Positions 45,109-53,664 of a DNA stretch of 64,000 bases are shown piece by piece; positions within the stretch are counted from its first letter, which is position 1, and each line of letters opens with the position of its first letter. The notes below the pieces were generated by a model, which worked only from the letters and a program-made list of their open reading frames with translations, was not told the DNA's origin and did not search any database. The stretch is from Paenibacillus sp. FSL H8-0537 (lineage in GTDB: Bacteria; Bacillota; Bacilli; Paenibacillales; Paenibacillaceae): NCBI RefSeq assembly GCF_038051995.1, contig NZ_CP150290.1:2033501-2097500 (forward strand). The letters are read 5' to 3'. Made by a program: the position numbers and the translations under genes.

Positions 45109-47142
45109 GTGATTCAAGCTAAAACACGTTGGAATCTTGCACCTTGGGACGAGCAGGCAGACGCGGCGGCGCAGGAGCTTTCGACAGCTCTGCGCCTGTC
45201 GCCGCTTGCCGCCAAGCTTTTGGTGCAGCGCGGCTACAGGGAGGTCGCACAGGCGGAGCAGTTTTTAAGAGGCGGCTCTGAGCATTTGCATGACCCTTAT
45301 TTGCTAAAAGATATGAGGGAGGCTGTCGCCCGTATTCGGGAGGCGGCCTCAGCTGGCGAAAAAGTACGTATTTATGGCGATTATGATGCCGACGGCGTAT
45401 CGAGCACCTCGCTGCTCGTGCATGTTTTTCGCGAGCTCGGCCTTCATTTTGATTATTATATTCCCCATCGGGCGCTCGAGGGCTATGGATTAAACAAGGC
45501 GGCACTGGAGAAGGCGGCCGCTGAGGGCGTTGGCTTAATCGTGACCGTTGATACCGGCATTAGCGCTTACGATGAAATTGCTTACGCCAAGGAGCTTGGG
45601 CTAGATGTCGTTGTCACCGACCATCACGAACCGCCAGCACGTATTCCGGATGCCTGCGCCGTTGTTAACCCGAAGCGTCATGATTGCACTTATCCATTTG
45701 AAGGGCTGGCAGGCGTTGGTGTCGCATTCAAGCTGGCGCAAGCGCTGCTGGAACGCCCACCTATGGAGCTGACGGACATCGTTTGTCTGGGAACGATTGC
45801 TGATTTAATGCCTTTGACTGGCGAAAACCGGATTTTAGTCAAAAGCGGGCTGGAACGGCTTCGCCAGACGACGAATACCGGATTTCTCGCGCTTGCCGAG
45901 TCGACGGGCATTGAGCTGCCGTCGATTACATCTACGACCGTCGCCTTCGGCATGGCACCGCGCATTAATGCGGCTGGCAGGCTCGATCATGCGCGGCGCG
46001 CTGTCGAGCTGCTCATCAGCGATAACTACGATGAGGCTATACTGGCGGCGACCTCGCTCGATATGCTGAACCGCGAGCGGCAGCGCATTGTGGAAGGCAT
46101 CGTCAAAGAGGCGGAGGAGCTGTGGGCGCAGAAGCAAGCGCAAGCTTTGGAAGCGGGCGAAGCAGAGCCGGCAGTCATAGTGCTTGCGGGTGAAGGCTGG
46201 AATGTGGGCGTTATCGGCATTGTAGCCTCCAAGCTGCTGGAACGCCATTACAAGCCCGTCATTATTCTCGGCATAGATGGAGAGAGCGGCATGTGCAAGG
46301 GGTCTGCGCGCTCCATTGAAGGCTACGACCTGCATGCAGCGCTTACCGCCTGCGATGAGCTGCTGGACCATTACGGGGGCCATCAGGCGGCGGCAGGCAT
46401 GAGTCTGCATCGTGACCAGCTGGCTGATTTTGAACGCCAGCTGGGGGAGCTTGCTTTGGAATGGCTCAGCGAGCAGGATTGGATTCCAAAAACGGGCATT
46501 GATCTAGAGTGCAAGGTTGAAGAAGCTAATTTGCAAACAATCAATGAGCTAGCGCAGCTGGAGCCGTTCGGGGCGGGCAATCCATCGCCACGATTGCTCT
46601 TTCAGGGCGCCGCGCTTGCAGACAAGCGAACGATGGGCAAGGAAGCGAAGCATCTCAAGCTGACGGTGAAGAGTGGGCAGGCTGTGCTGGAAGCGGTAGG
46701 CTTCAGCATGGGAGCTATCGCTGACCGGCTGATTGCGAGCAGCACGGTCGATCTGGTAGGCGCGCTGTCAATCAATGAATGGAACGGCCAGCGCAAGCCG
46801 CAGCTGCATATTCATGACCTGTTCAGCGGAGGCGTGTATGCAAAATTTCCTGAACGTGAGCATTTCGGTCAAGTGTATCAAATGCTGCGGAGAATGAAGC
46901 GGGCACCGCTTGAGGGGCTTGCGAAGCGCCTCGCGGAGCTGAGCGGATGGCCGCAGGAAATGACCGAGGTTATGCTGCGCGTGTTTACCGAGCTTGCGTT
47001 TATCCGCATTGAGGATGGAATTGCAATCGTAGCAGAGGCACCGGAGAAGCGAGAGCTAAGCACGGCGCCTTCCTATCAGGAGGCAAAAAGTAAAGCAGAG
47101 CAATTGCAATCTCCACTCTTTGCAGCTACAATATTGGTTTGA
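45109..47142 (+). CDS. recJ: Single-stranded-DNA-specific exonuclease RecJ
   Basis: 5'-3' exonuclease in recombination and base-excision repair. The DHH phosphoesterase motifs are visible: VRIYGDYDADGVSSTSLLVH, VTVDTGISAYDEI, VVTDHHEPP, and DHHA1 GGHQAAAGMSLH. The GTG at 45109 follows aaaggagttg; the open frame upstream lies inside the CDF gene. The length is 677 residues, shorter at the C-terminus than B. subtilis RecJ (about 786), though the catalytic core and OB region are present. Confidence 0.94.
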   Translation: MIQAKTRWNLAPWDEQADAAAQELSTALRLSPLAAKLLVQRGYREVAQAEQFLRGGSEHLHDPYLLKDMREAVARIREAASAGEKVRIYGDYDADGVSSTSLLVHVFRELGLHFDYYIPHRALEGYGLNKAALEKAAAEGVGLIVTVDTGISAYDEIAYAKELGLDVVVTDHHEPPARIPDACAVVNPKRHDCTYPFEGLAGVGVAFKLAQALLERPPMELTDIVCLGTIADLMPLTGENRILVKSGLERLRQTTNTGFLALAESTGIELPSITSTTVAFGMAPRINAAGRLDHARRAVELLISDNYDEAILAATSLDMLNRERQRIVEGIVKEAEELWAQKQAQALEAGEAEPAVIVLAGEGWNVGVIGIVASKLLERHYKPVIILGIDGESGMCKGSARSIEGYDLHAALTACDELLDHYGGHQAAAGMSLHRDQLADFERQLGELALEWLSEQDWIPKTGIDLECKVEEANLQTINELAQLEPFGAGNPSPRLLFQGAALADKRTMGKEAKHLKLTVKSGQAVLEAVGFSMGAIADRLIASSTVDLVGALSINEWNGQRKPQLHIHDLFSGGVYAKFPEREHFGQVYQMLRRMKRAPLEGLAKRLAELSGWPQEMTEVMLRVFTELAFIRIEDGIAIVAEAPEKRELSTAPSYQEAKSKAEQLQSPLFAATILV

Positions 47143-47182
47143 CAGCACCGCAATGGCGATAGACAGAAGGGACGAATAATTG

Positions 47183-47710
47183 ATGAGCGAGTCACAAATT
47201 AATTTTAAAGATTACATTCGGGTCATTCCCGATTTCCCACAGCCAGGCATTCGCTTTAAGGATATTACTACTTTGCTGAAGGACGGCCCAGCTTATCGTG
47301 CTGCCATTGAAGAAATGCGCAAAGCGGTTGAGCATTTGAAAATTGATATCGTTGCAGGACCGGAAGCACGCGGCTTCGTTATCGGCGCTCCGCTTGCTCT
47401 TGCACTAGGCGTAGGCTTTGCGCCCATTCGCAAAAGCGGCAAGCTGCCCGGCGAAACGATTGAAGCGAGCTATGACCTGGAGTATGGCAAAGATGTGCTC
47501 GCTATGCACAAGGACTCCATCCAGCCGGGACAGCGCGTTCTAATTGCCGATGATCTGCTTGCAACGGGCGGCACGATCGCAACTTCCATTAATTTGATTC
47601 GTCAGCTTGGCGGGGAAATTGTCGGTTCGGCTTTTCTCATCGAGCTCTCTTATTTGACAGGCCGTGAGAAGCTTGGCGATATGGACGTCGTTTCACTCGT
47701 TACTTACTAG
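47183..47710 (+). CDS. apt: Adenine phosphoribosyltransferase
   Basis: Purine salvage enzyme making AMP from adenine and PRPP, 175 residues. It has YIRVIPDFPQPGIRFKDITT near the start and the PRPP-binding motif VLIADDLLATGGTIATSI near 121-138. ATG 47183 is chosen over the TTG one codon earlier. It lies between recJ and relA as in B. subtilis. Confidence 0.96.
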   Translation: MSESQINFKDYIRVIPDFPQPGIRFKDITTLLKDGPAYRAAIEEMRKAVEHLKIDIVAGPEARGFVIGAPLALALGVGFAPIRKSGKLPGETIEASYDLEYGKDVLAMHKDSIQPGQRVLIADDLLATGGTIATSINLIRQLGGEIVGSAFLIELSYLTGREKLGDMDVVSLVTY

Positions 47711-47749
47711 AAATATCTTGAAGGATGAAATAAAATCGTTTGAACGTTT

Positions 47750-47781
47750 AAGCCAACCAGCTGCTGCTGGTTGGCTTTTGC
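47750..47781 (+). terminator. Intrinsic terminator after apt
   Basis: A 12-bp perfect stem (47750-47761 with 47766-47777), tetraloop tgct and a short T run. Confidence 0.85.
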
Positions 47782-47856
47782 ACTATAAAGTCCGCGTTAC
47801 CGGTTGAAAAATTTAAATTTCCATGACTTAAATCGACACTTCAATCGACAGCGTAG

Positions 47857-47886
47857 TTGACGTCATGCTATGCTTACAGGCATAAT
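47857..47886 (+). promoter_or_regulatory. Probable sigma-A promoter for relA
   Basis: TTGACG at 47857-47862, an 18-base spacer and CATAAT at 47881-47886, about 65 bases before the relA start. Confidence 0.55.
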
Positions 47887-47951
47887 ATTAGAAAACTCGG
47901 AAAATGCGCGAAGGGGAGCCGAAGCAGGGCTCATTTCGGAAAGGGATGTTC

Positions 47952-50132
47952 ATGGGCATAGAGCAGTTAATTGAAAAGGCATCGGCCTATATGAAGGAAC
48001 AGGACTTATTACGCATAAGGGAAGCCTATCATTTTGCAGATCAGGCTCATCATGGACAAGTGCGGAAATCAGGCGAACCTTACATTTTACATCCGATTGC
48101 CGTAGCAGATATATTGGTGGATATGCAGATGGATGTGCTGTCCATTATTACAGCTTTGCTGCATGACGTGGTTGAAGATACGACAGTCGATCTGGAGACG
48201 GTTCGGTCGAAATTCGGCGAAACCTGCGCGATGCTGGTTGACGGACTGACGAAGCTGGAGAAAATCCGTTTTCGTTCCAAGGAAGAGCAGCAAAACGAAA
48301 ATTATCGAAAAATGTTTGTGGCGATGGCGCAGGATATTCGCGTTATTTTGATTAAGCTTGCCGATCGCCTGCACAATATGCGGACGCTGAAATTCCAGTC
48401 AGAGGAAGCCCAGCGGCGGATTGCGTATGAGACGCTGGAAATTTTTTGCCCCATTGCGCATCGGCTAGGTATTTCCGCGATTAAGTGGGAGATGGAGGAT
48501 ATTGCACTTCGGTATTTAAATCCGCAGCAATATTATCGCATCGCCAACTTGATGAAGAAAAAACGGGCAGAGCGCGAGCAGTTTATTGCCGATGTTATTG
48601 AGCGAATTGAAGAGAAGCTTGGCGAAATGGGCATTGAAGGCGATATTTCCGGGCGCCCGAAGCATTTATACAGCATTTACAAAAAAATGACCGACCGCAA
48701 CAAGCAGTTTAATGAGATTTATGATCTCATGGCGATTCGGATTATTGTCGAAAATATTAAAGATTGTTATGCGACGCTCGGCATTATCCACACGCTGTGG
48801 AAGCCGATGCCGGGAAGGTTCAAGGATTATATCGCGATGCCGAAGGCGAATATGTACCAGTCGCTGCATACGACGGTTGTAGGGCCGAATGGCGAGCCGA
48901 CCGAAGTGCAAATTCGGACATGGGATATGCATCGTACATCAGAATACGGGATTGCGGCGCATTGGGCGTACAAGGAAGGCACGGTCGTGCCAAACCGCAA
49001 TTTTGAAGATAAAATGTCTTGGTTCCGCGAAATATTGGAGCTGCAAAATGACGCTCGCGACGCATCGGAGTTTATGGAATCGCTGAAAATGGATTTCTTC
49101 TCCGACCTCGTATTTGTATTTACGCCGAGCGGTGAAGTCATTGAGCTGCCAGCCGGCTCTGTGCCGCTGGATTTTGCTTACCGCATTCACACGGAGGTTG
49201 GCAACCGCACGATTGGCGCCAAGGTGAACGGCCGTATTGTGCCGCTTGATCATAAGCTCAAAACGGGTGATATTATTGAAATTCTCACCTCTAAGCATTC
49301 GTATGGACCGAGCCAGGATTGGGTGAAAATCGCACAATCGTCGCATGCCCGCAGCAAAATCAGGCAGTGGTTCAAGAAGGAGCAGCGCGAGGAAAATGTG
49401 GCGAAGGGTCGTGAGGCTGTCGAGCGTGAGCTCAAGCGCCTTGGTCTAGAGCCTTCGGCTTGGCTGACCGAGGACAAGCTGCAGGAGGTTGCGTCCAAGT
49501 TTTCATTTAACGATGTGGAGGACATGCTGTCAGGCGTTAACTTTGGCGGCGTGACCGCTGCACAGATTTGTACTCGTCTAACGGAGAAGCTGCGCAAGGA
49601 AGCTGAGAAAAACAATACGATTGAGCTCGGAACGGATAAAGATGCGAAATCGGGAGTCAGCCGCAAAAATCGCCAGCACCTTGGCGTTACGGTACGAGGC
49701 ATTGATAATTTGCTCATTCGCTTTGCTCGCTGCTGCAATCCGGTGCCTGGCGACGCTATTATTGGCTACATTACGCGTGGACGCGGCGTCTCGGTGCATC
49801 GTATGGATTGCCAGAACATTCCGTTTGGCATGGACGGAGAGGAAGCTGATCGCGTCATTGAGGTGGAGTGGGAAGAATCTGTCGAGGCTAATTACAGCGT
49901 CGATATTGAAATTGCCGGCCATGACCGTAATGGTCTGCTCAATGAAGTGCTGCAAGTCGTATCCGGCAGCAAGACGAATATTTCAGCAGTAACCGGTCGT
50001 TCCGTGAAAAATAAAATGGTCATGATTCATATGACCGTGCTGATTAAGAACGTTGAGCATCTCTCATCTGTGGTGGAGAAGATTAAACGGGTGCAGGATA
50101 TATATTCCGTCCAAAGGATTATGAATAGCTGA
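47952..50132 (+). CDS. relA: Bifunctional (p)ppGpp synthetase/hydrolase RelA
   Basis: Central enzyme of the stringent response, 726 residues. The HD hydrolase domain has HHGQVRKSGEPYILHPIAVA and ITALLHDVVEDT. The synthetase domain has DISGRPKHLYSIYKKM and YDLMAIRIIV. TGS (VFVFTPSGEVIELPAGSVPL), zinc-finger/helical (FARCCNPVPGD) and ACT (AGHDRNGLLNEVLQVV) domains follow. ATG 47952 lies 6 bases after aaaggg; ATG 47946 and 47904 are less suitable. Both catalytic halves appear intact. Confidence 0.97.
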   Translation: MGIEQLIEKASAYMKEQDLLRIREAYHFADQAHHGQVRKSGEPYILHPIAVADILVDMQMDVLSIITALLHDVVEDTTVDLETVRSKFGETCAMLVDGLTKLEKIRFRSKEEQQNENYRKMFVAMAQDIRVILIKLADRLHNMRTLKFQSEEAQRRIAYETLEIFCPIAHRLGISAIKWEMEDIALRYLNPQQYYRIANLMKKKRAEREQFIADVIERIEEKLGEMGIEGDISGRPKHLYSIYKKMTDRNKQFNEIYDLMAIRIIVENIKDCYATLGIIHTLWKPMPGRFKDYIAMPKANMYQSLHTTVVGPNGEPTEVQIRTWDMHRTSEYGIAAHWAYKEGTVVPNRNFEDKMSWFREILELQNDARDASEFMESLKMDFFSDLVFVFTPSGEVIELPAGSVPLDFAYRIHTEVGNRTIGAKVNGRIVPLDHKLKTGDIIEILTSKHSYGPSQDWVKIAQSSHARSKIRQWFKKEQREENVAKGREAVERELKRLGLEPSAWLTEDKLQEVASKFSFNDVEDMLSGVNFGGVTAAQICTRLTEKLRKEAEKNNTIELGTDKDAKSGVSRKNRQHLGVTVRGIDNLLIRFARCCNPVPGDAIIGYITRGRGVSVHRMDCQNIPFGMDGEEADRVIEVEWEESVEANYSVDIEIAGHDRNGLLNEVLQVVSGSKTNISAVTGRSVKNKMVMIHMTVLIKNVEHLSSVVEKIKRVQDIYSVQRIMNS

Positions 50133-50144
50133 TTTTACTGCTGT

Positions 50145-50329
50145 AAAAGCCTTGGTGGGGAAGGGCGGGGGGACGCTGCGTGAAAGGTTTGGGTTTCGGT
50201 CGCCATTGCTGATGGATTTTGGAATATAACCGTAGCGGTTAAAATCCATCAGCAAAAGCGAACGCTCCGCTCCTCTATCCCAAACCTTTCACTCCACTCT
50301 CTCCCCCTCCTCTTCCCCGAAAAGGTTTT
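50145..50329. repeat. Nested palindromic element after relA
   Basis: Four sets of complementary arms nest inside one another: aaaa/cctt with aagg/tttt at the ends; 50157-50173 with 50302-50318 (14 of 17 pair); 50180-50193 with 50279-50292 (14 of 14); 50206-50220 with 50241-50255 (15 of 15); and 50227-50232 with 50236-50241 around a three-base loop. It begins 13 bases after the relA stop. It may be an oversized terminator, a MITE-like repeat or a structured RNA. Confidence 0.72.
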
Positions 50330-50365
50330 AAAAAGCAAGTTTAGCTATTGCCAGTAGGCAACAAG

Positions 50366-50391
50366 CTAAAGATAAAGATAAAGATAAAGCC
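50366..50391 (+). repeat. Short hexanucleotide repeat
   Basis: About four copies of a taaaga/aaagat hexamer in the gap between relA and dtd. Probably simple slippage sequence. Confidence 0.6.
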
Positions 50392-50497
50392 AAAAGATAA
50401 TGACTACACTTAGTTGACTGTTATTGTGTAGTTCAATAGGCATACATTGATTACACCTGCTTCGCATGCGCAAAGCAGGGAAGAATGACAGAGGGAT

Positions 50498-50528
50498 GGC
50501 GGCGTACTTAGCCGCCTTCTTCTTTTTT
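50498..50528 (+). terminator. Terminator-like hairpin abutting the dtd ribosome binding site
   Basis: ggcggc at 50498-50503 pairs with gccgcc at 50511-50516, followed by a T-rich tract to 50528. The dtd ribosome binding site starts at about 50529, so any dtd transcript must read through this hairpin. This suggests attenuation or read-through control. Confidence 0.65.
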
Positions 50529-50546
50529 AAGGGAGGATGGGAAAGC

Positions 50547-50993
50547 ATGAAGGTTGTGATTCAGAGAAGCAAGCAGGCGAGCGTGACCGTCGAAGGGGAA
50601 ATAACAGGAGCAATCAACTTCGGATACGTGCTGCTTGTTGGGATTACCCACGAAGATACAGAAGCAGACATCAAATGGATGGCCGATAAAATCGCGGGCC
50701 TGCGCATTTTTGAAGATGAGGCTGGCAAAATGAATTTGTCCATCGTCGAAACCGGTGGCGCTATTTTGTCCGTATCGCAGTTTACATTGTATGGAGACAG
50801 TCGCAAAGGCCGACGACCTAACTTTATGGCTGCTGCACGCCCAGAACAGGCTGAGCCGCTCTATGAGCAGTTTAATGCCTATCTTCGCCAGCAGCATGGG
50901 CTGCAAGTGGAGACGGGGCGTTTTGGCGCCATGATGGATGTATCGCTCGTCAATTGGGGGCCTGTTACATTGATTTTGGACAGCAAGGAATAG
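50547..50993 (+). CDS. dtd: D-aminoacyl-tRNA deacylase
   Basis: Removes D-amino acids (and glycine) mischarged on tRNA, 148 residues. It begins [19 protein letters not shown] and has the two active-site motifs [10 protein letters not shown] and a C-terminal [12 protein letters not shown]. The frame is open upstream to 50466, but ATG 50547 gives the standard N-terminus and follows aagggagg. The gene follows relA as in B. subtilis. Confidence 0.95.
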   Translation: MKVVIQRSKQASVTVEGEITGAINFGYVLLVGITHEDTEADIKWMADKIAGLRIFEDEAGKMNLSIVETGGAILSVSQFTLYGDSRKGRRPNFMAAARPEQAEPLYEQFNAYLRQQHGLQVETGRFGAMMDVSLVNWGPVTLILDSKE

Positions 50994-51029
50994 AGCCGTA
51001 AAGAAGAATTGCATTCGCAGAGGAATTCC

Positions 51030-51710
51030 TTAATTCATTTCCTCTTTGGCAGCAACCTCCGTTTTAATTTCTGTAAATAATCCTTCTTTAGTCAAACCGG
51101 TTATTTTATCAATAGAGGCTAGTTCAATCTGTTCCGTTTGGAAATGGATCGTATCGTTTTGCTCAGTTGTTAAGGAAAGCTCCTTGTTTTCTGTATTCAC
51201 TTTCAAAGCAACGCTGCCAAAAGAATCCACTTCCACTTGAAAGGGTACTGAAGAGGGGCCAAACACATCCTTAGTCTGTGCTTTTTTCAAAAACAAGACA
51301 TACGTTTGATCAAAATCAGGTTTGCTGTAGTTGGGCGAATTGAGCACCGCTTCATATTCCACTTCATCTACCGTATGTTTTAATAAAATGTTATGTGGAA
51401 TGGAAATATGAATCGTGCCTTCAATATCGCCTAACAAGGCTTCCTCGACTACAAACGAATACACCTCGCTAAAATGGTTTTCTCCCATGTTCCAATCCTC
51501 AATAAATTTCTCGTAGCGGCCGGAGACCACATAATCGGAATGATGAACTAATCCTGCAACATCCCCACTTACTGCATAATCCGGTGCATAATTCACATTA
51601 TACGTAGCAGGCATTTCCTTCTCTTTTGTTATAAAAAAAACTACTGAGGTCATGAGCGCTGCGCATAACACTGTAATTAGGATCATTCGAAGATTCCATC
51701 GTATCGTCAT
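51030..51710 (-). CDS. Membrane-anchored protein of unknown function
   Basis: A 226-residue protein with one N-terminal hydrophobic segment (about 8-27, MILITVLCAALMTSVVFFIT), probably a signal anchor. The extracytoplasmic part is acidic and beta-rich (DYVVSGRYEKFIEDW; VYSFVVEEALLGDIEGTIHI; YVLFLKKAQTKDVFGPSSVP). No family was recognised. It begins 18 bases after the matrixin-type protease gene, so the two are likely one transcript and may work together outside the cell. Both genes are AT-rich compared with the core genes around them. Confidence 0.72.
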   Translation of the reverse strand: MTIRWNLRMILITVLCAALMTSVVFFITKEKEMPATYNVNYAPDYAVSGDVAGLVHHSDYVVSGRYEKFIEDWNMGENHFSEVYSFVVEEALLGDIEGTIHISIPHNILLKHTVDEVEYEAVLNSPNYSKPDFDQTYVLFLKKAQTKDVFGPSSVPFQVEVDSFGSVALKVNTENKELSLTTEQNDTIHFQTEQIELASIDKITGLTKEGLFTEIKTEVAAKEEMN

Positions 51711-51728
51711 TATGATTTCCTCCTTTAA

Positions 51729-52286
51729 TTATTTTGGATAAAGGGCATTTATTCCATTTTTATCATCGGTTTGCGGCAAGTATACGTTCTCCCTGTCTCT
51801 GCTTGAATTCATAAGGGCCGTCACAGGAACAGAGCTATGACCCAGACCAAGGGCGTGCCCTAATTCATGTCCTGCAGTGCTCCTTCTTGTTTGGGGATAA
51901 TGTACAACACTTGGGTTCCCTATATTGATATCCGCGGTAAAGTAGCTAGTTGAAGCTGTGCCTGGGCTCACATAAGTAATGCATACCCCATACATCGAAG
52001 GATCATCGACATTTTGAGTGCCAACGGTGCTGAATGTTGAAGTGTTGAGCGCCGAAAGATTAAATTTTATTTTACTTTGGGCACTATTCCAATCAGAGAC
52101 GGCGGAATCAAAAGCAGCTTTATAAGTCGTATTAGTGGTAGCGTATTTTACATAAACGTTGTAAGTATTATTAACGGACTTGGGCCATTTGTGGCCCGTA
52201 AACGTATAGGCGAAAGCGGTTGACGTAAAAATGAGAGCCGATAGTAGTAAGATTGTAGCGGTCAGCAAAGATTTTTTCCTCATCAT
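51729..52286 (-). CDS. Secreted matrixin-type zinc metalloprotease
   Basis: A 185-residue secreted protein with a signal peptide ending AFA near residue 26. The zinc-binding site HELGHALGLGH is at residues 140-150, and a Met-turn ALMNSS follows at about 158, which places it in the metzincin clan, matrixin (M10) type. The early mature sequence GHKWPKSVNNTYNVYVKYAT resembles the first strand of such domains. The protein is little more than a bare catalytic domain, with no visible propeptide, so how its activity is held back is unclear. It is first in a two-gene unit with the anchored protein. Confidence 0.85.
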   Translation of the reverse strand: MMRKKSLLTATILLLSALIFTSTAFAYTFTGHKWPKSVNNTYNVYVKYATTNTTYKAAFDSAVSDWNSAQSKIKFNLSALNTSTFSTVGTQNVDDPSMYGVCITYVSPGTASTSYFTADINIGNPSVVHYPQTRRSTAGHELGHALGLGHSSVPVTALMNSSRDRENVYLPQTDDKNGINALYPK

Positions 52287-52446
52287 TCATGCCCCTTTTT
52301 TGATTTTTCTTACTGATAAATCTCTGTATACCATTTTCTTTGCACGACTAAGCGCTTTAAGGATACGATTGCGTACGAATCGGACGTAACTTTATGACGA
52401 TCAAAAAACAGAATATGTTTCATATTTTGGATTTTATTTCAAATAA

Positions 52447-52816
52447 ATAAAAGATGAATGGTTCGAGGTGTATCTTTTCCAGCAGCATGAATGGCGATTG
52501 GACAAGCAATCATGCTGGGATGAAGATTAGTGGGGAGACCTTCTGGATACAATAGGGGAGAGAATGGGCGCGCTTAAAGCATTCGGCAGCGATTGGCCGT
52601 GGCTGAGCGCCTATTTATTTTGTACCGGAGGCGAATGAACGCATGCATCAATCCCGCAAGGAGCAAGGGCTGGAGCGGATTAGCCGCAGGCTGCTTCATG
52701 CAGATCGGCATGAAGCCATCAGGCTGTCACAGCTGGAGGAAGACATGGAGGCGGCAGAGGAATGGGCAGGCTTTCCAGCTGCTGCTGGCAAGCGGAGCGA
52801 CATAAGGGACACGTAA
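52447..52816 (+). pseudogene. Decayed gene: in-frame stop plus frameshift
   Basis: Coding-like sequence runs through three pieces. One frame reads DEWFEVYLFQQHEWRLDKQS to a TAG at 52528, continues in the same frame with WGDLLDTIGERMGALKAFGS and DWPWLSAYLF, then hits TGA at 52636. Shifting by one base near the T-rich 52612-52621 continues as VPEANERMHQSRKEQGLERI and ends at TAA 52814-52816. The protein-like, amphipathic composition on both sides of each lesion suggests one ancestral gene of roughly 120 codons. No start codon is left. A short frame from ATG 52643 (57 residues, preceded by ggagg) might still be translated. Confidence 0.55.
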
Positions 52817-52978
52817 TATGGAGCCGAATGCAAATAGGGTACCCGCGCGGCAAAGAACCGGAAGCATGATACAATACGATGTCAGAAGCCATTTGACATA
52901 GGTTAAACGCTTGTTCGCATACGCTGGCGCAAAAGCAGGGGAAAGATCGAAATAACAGGAAATAAAACGCTTTCTAAA

Positions 52979-53102
52979 CTGTAATGTTACTGTAATCAAA
53001 CGATAACGCTATTTTAATATCGCAAGCCTATAATAGACCTCGACCCCCTTTTTTAAAATATAATTTACTTTTGGACCTGCAATGTGATTGCAGGTTTTTT
53101 TC
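52979..53102 (+). other. Direct repeats, TATAAT and terminator: possible small transcript
   Basis: CTGTAAT occurs at 52979-52985 and 52990-52996, an 11-base period like Pho boxes. TATAAT lies at 53029-53034, without a good -35. A clean terminator (acctgcaat at 53075-53083 with attgcaggt at 53087-53095, then a T run to 53102) ends the stretch. No frame in it looks coding. It could produce an RNA of about 60 bases, or the terminator may belong to the decayed gene upstream. Confidence 0.4.
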
Positions 53103-53164
53103 TGTCTTCAGGCGGGCATACGGCTGTTTCTATACAATCGGGCTGATTACTGCTGAATCGCATC

Positions 53165-53193
53165 TTGACTTTCTGACGACGCCCAAGTAAAAT
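53165..53193 (+). promoter_or_regulatory. Sigma-A promoter for the hisS leader
   Basis: TTGACT at 53165-53170, a 17-base spacer and TAAAAT at 53188-53193. A second TATAAT at 53214-53219 has no matching -35. Confidence 0.7.
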
Positions 53194-53227
53194 GAAGCAT
53201 CAGCACCATTCACTATAATGATTTCAT

Positions 53228-53525
53228 GATGGAATAAAGTAATCCATGCGCATATATGCAGAGAGGAATGCCTTAGGCTGCAAGCATTCTTATAATGGCG
53301 GGATGAACAGACTTTCCGGAGAACAGACGGTGAACGTTAGCCTGCTGGGGCTTAAGCCCTAGGCAAGCGATTGTTTCAGTAGCCGTACTGCGGGTGACGG
53401 GCGTTAACCGTCTTCAAGCGAGCTTCTGCCTTAGGGCGGCTGTCTCGGAATGTGGGTGGTACCACGGGAGCTATACTCTCGTCCCTGACAGCAATATTTG
53501 CTGTTCAGGGGCGGGAGTTTTTTGC
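53228..53525 (+). ncRNA. T-box riboswitch upstream of hisS-aspS
   Basis: Stem I elements are seen: an AGTA loop near 53239, AGAGAG near 53261, then GAATGC/GCATTC closing a GGCTGCAA loop. The antiterminator has the T-box GGGTGGTACCACGG near 53454-53467. The terminator follows, with 53475-53490 pairing to about 53502-53518 and a T run. The specifier loop side reads GAACAGAC near 53305-53312; a GAC (Asp) triplet at 53310-53312 is the natural reading, since aspS lies in the operon. Confidence 0.93.
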
Positions 53526-53664
53526 TTTAAATATAAGACTTTATAAGTTTTACACTTACCACTGGCTTATATTTCACCGCAAAATGAGCCCTGCCGTCAT
53601 CACACGGTGAGTGCTGTTTTGCTTGTTTTTATGTTTTTAAGCAGCAGGTCAGGAGGAAAATGAC

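Noticed and set aside
52593..52805. A 70-codon frame in the decayed-gene region
   Set aside because: It is out of frame with both coding-like pieces and has a basic, non-protein-like composition. The decayed gene explains the region better.
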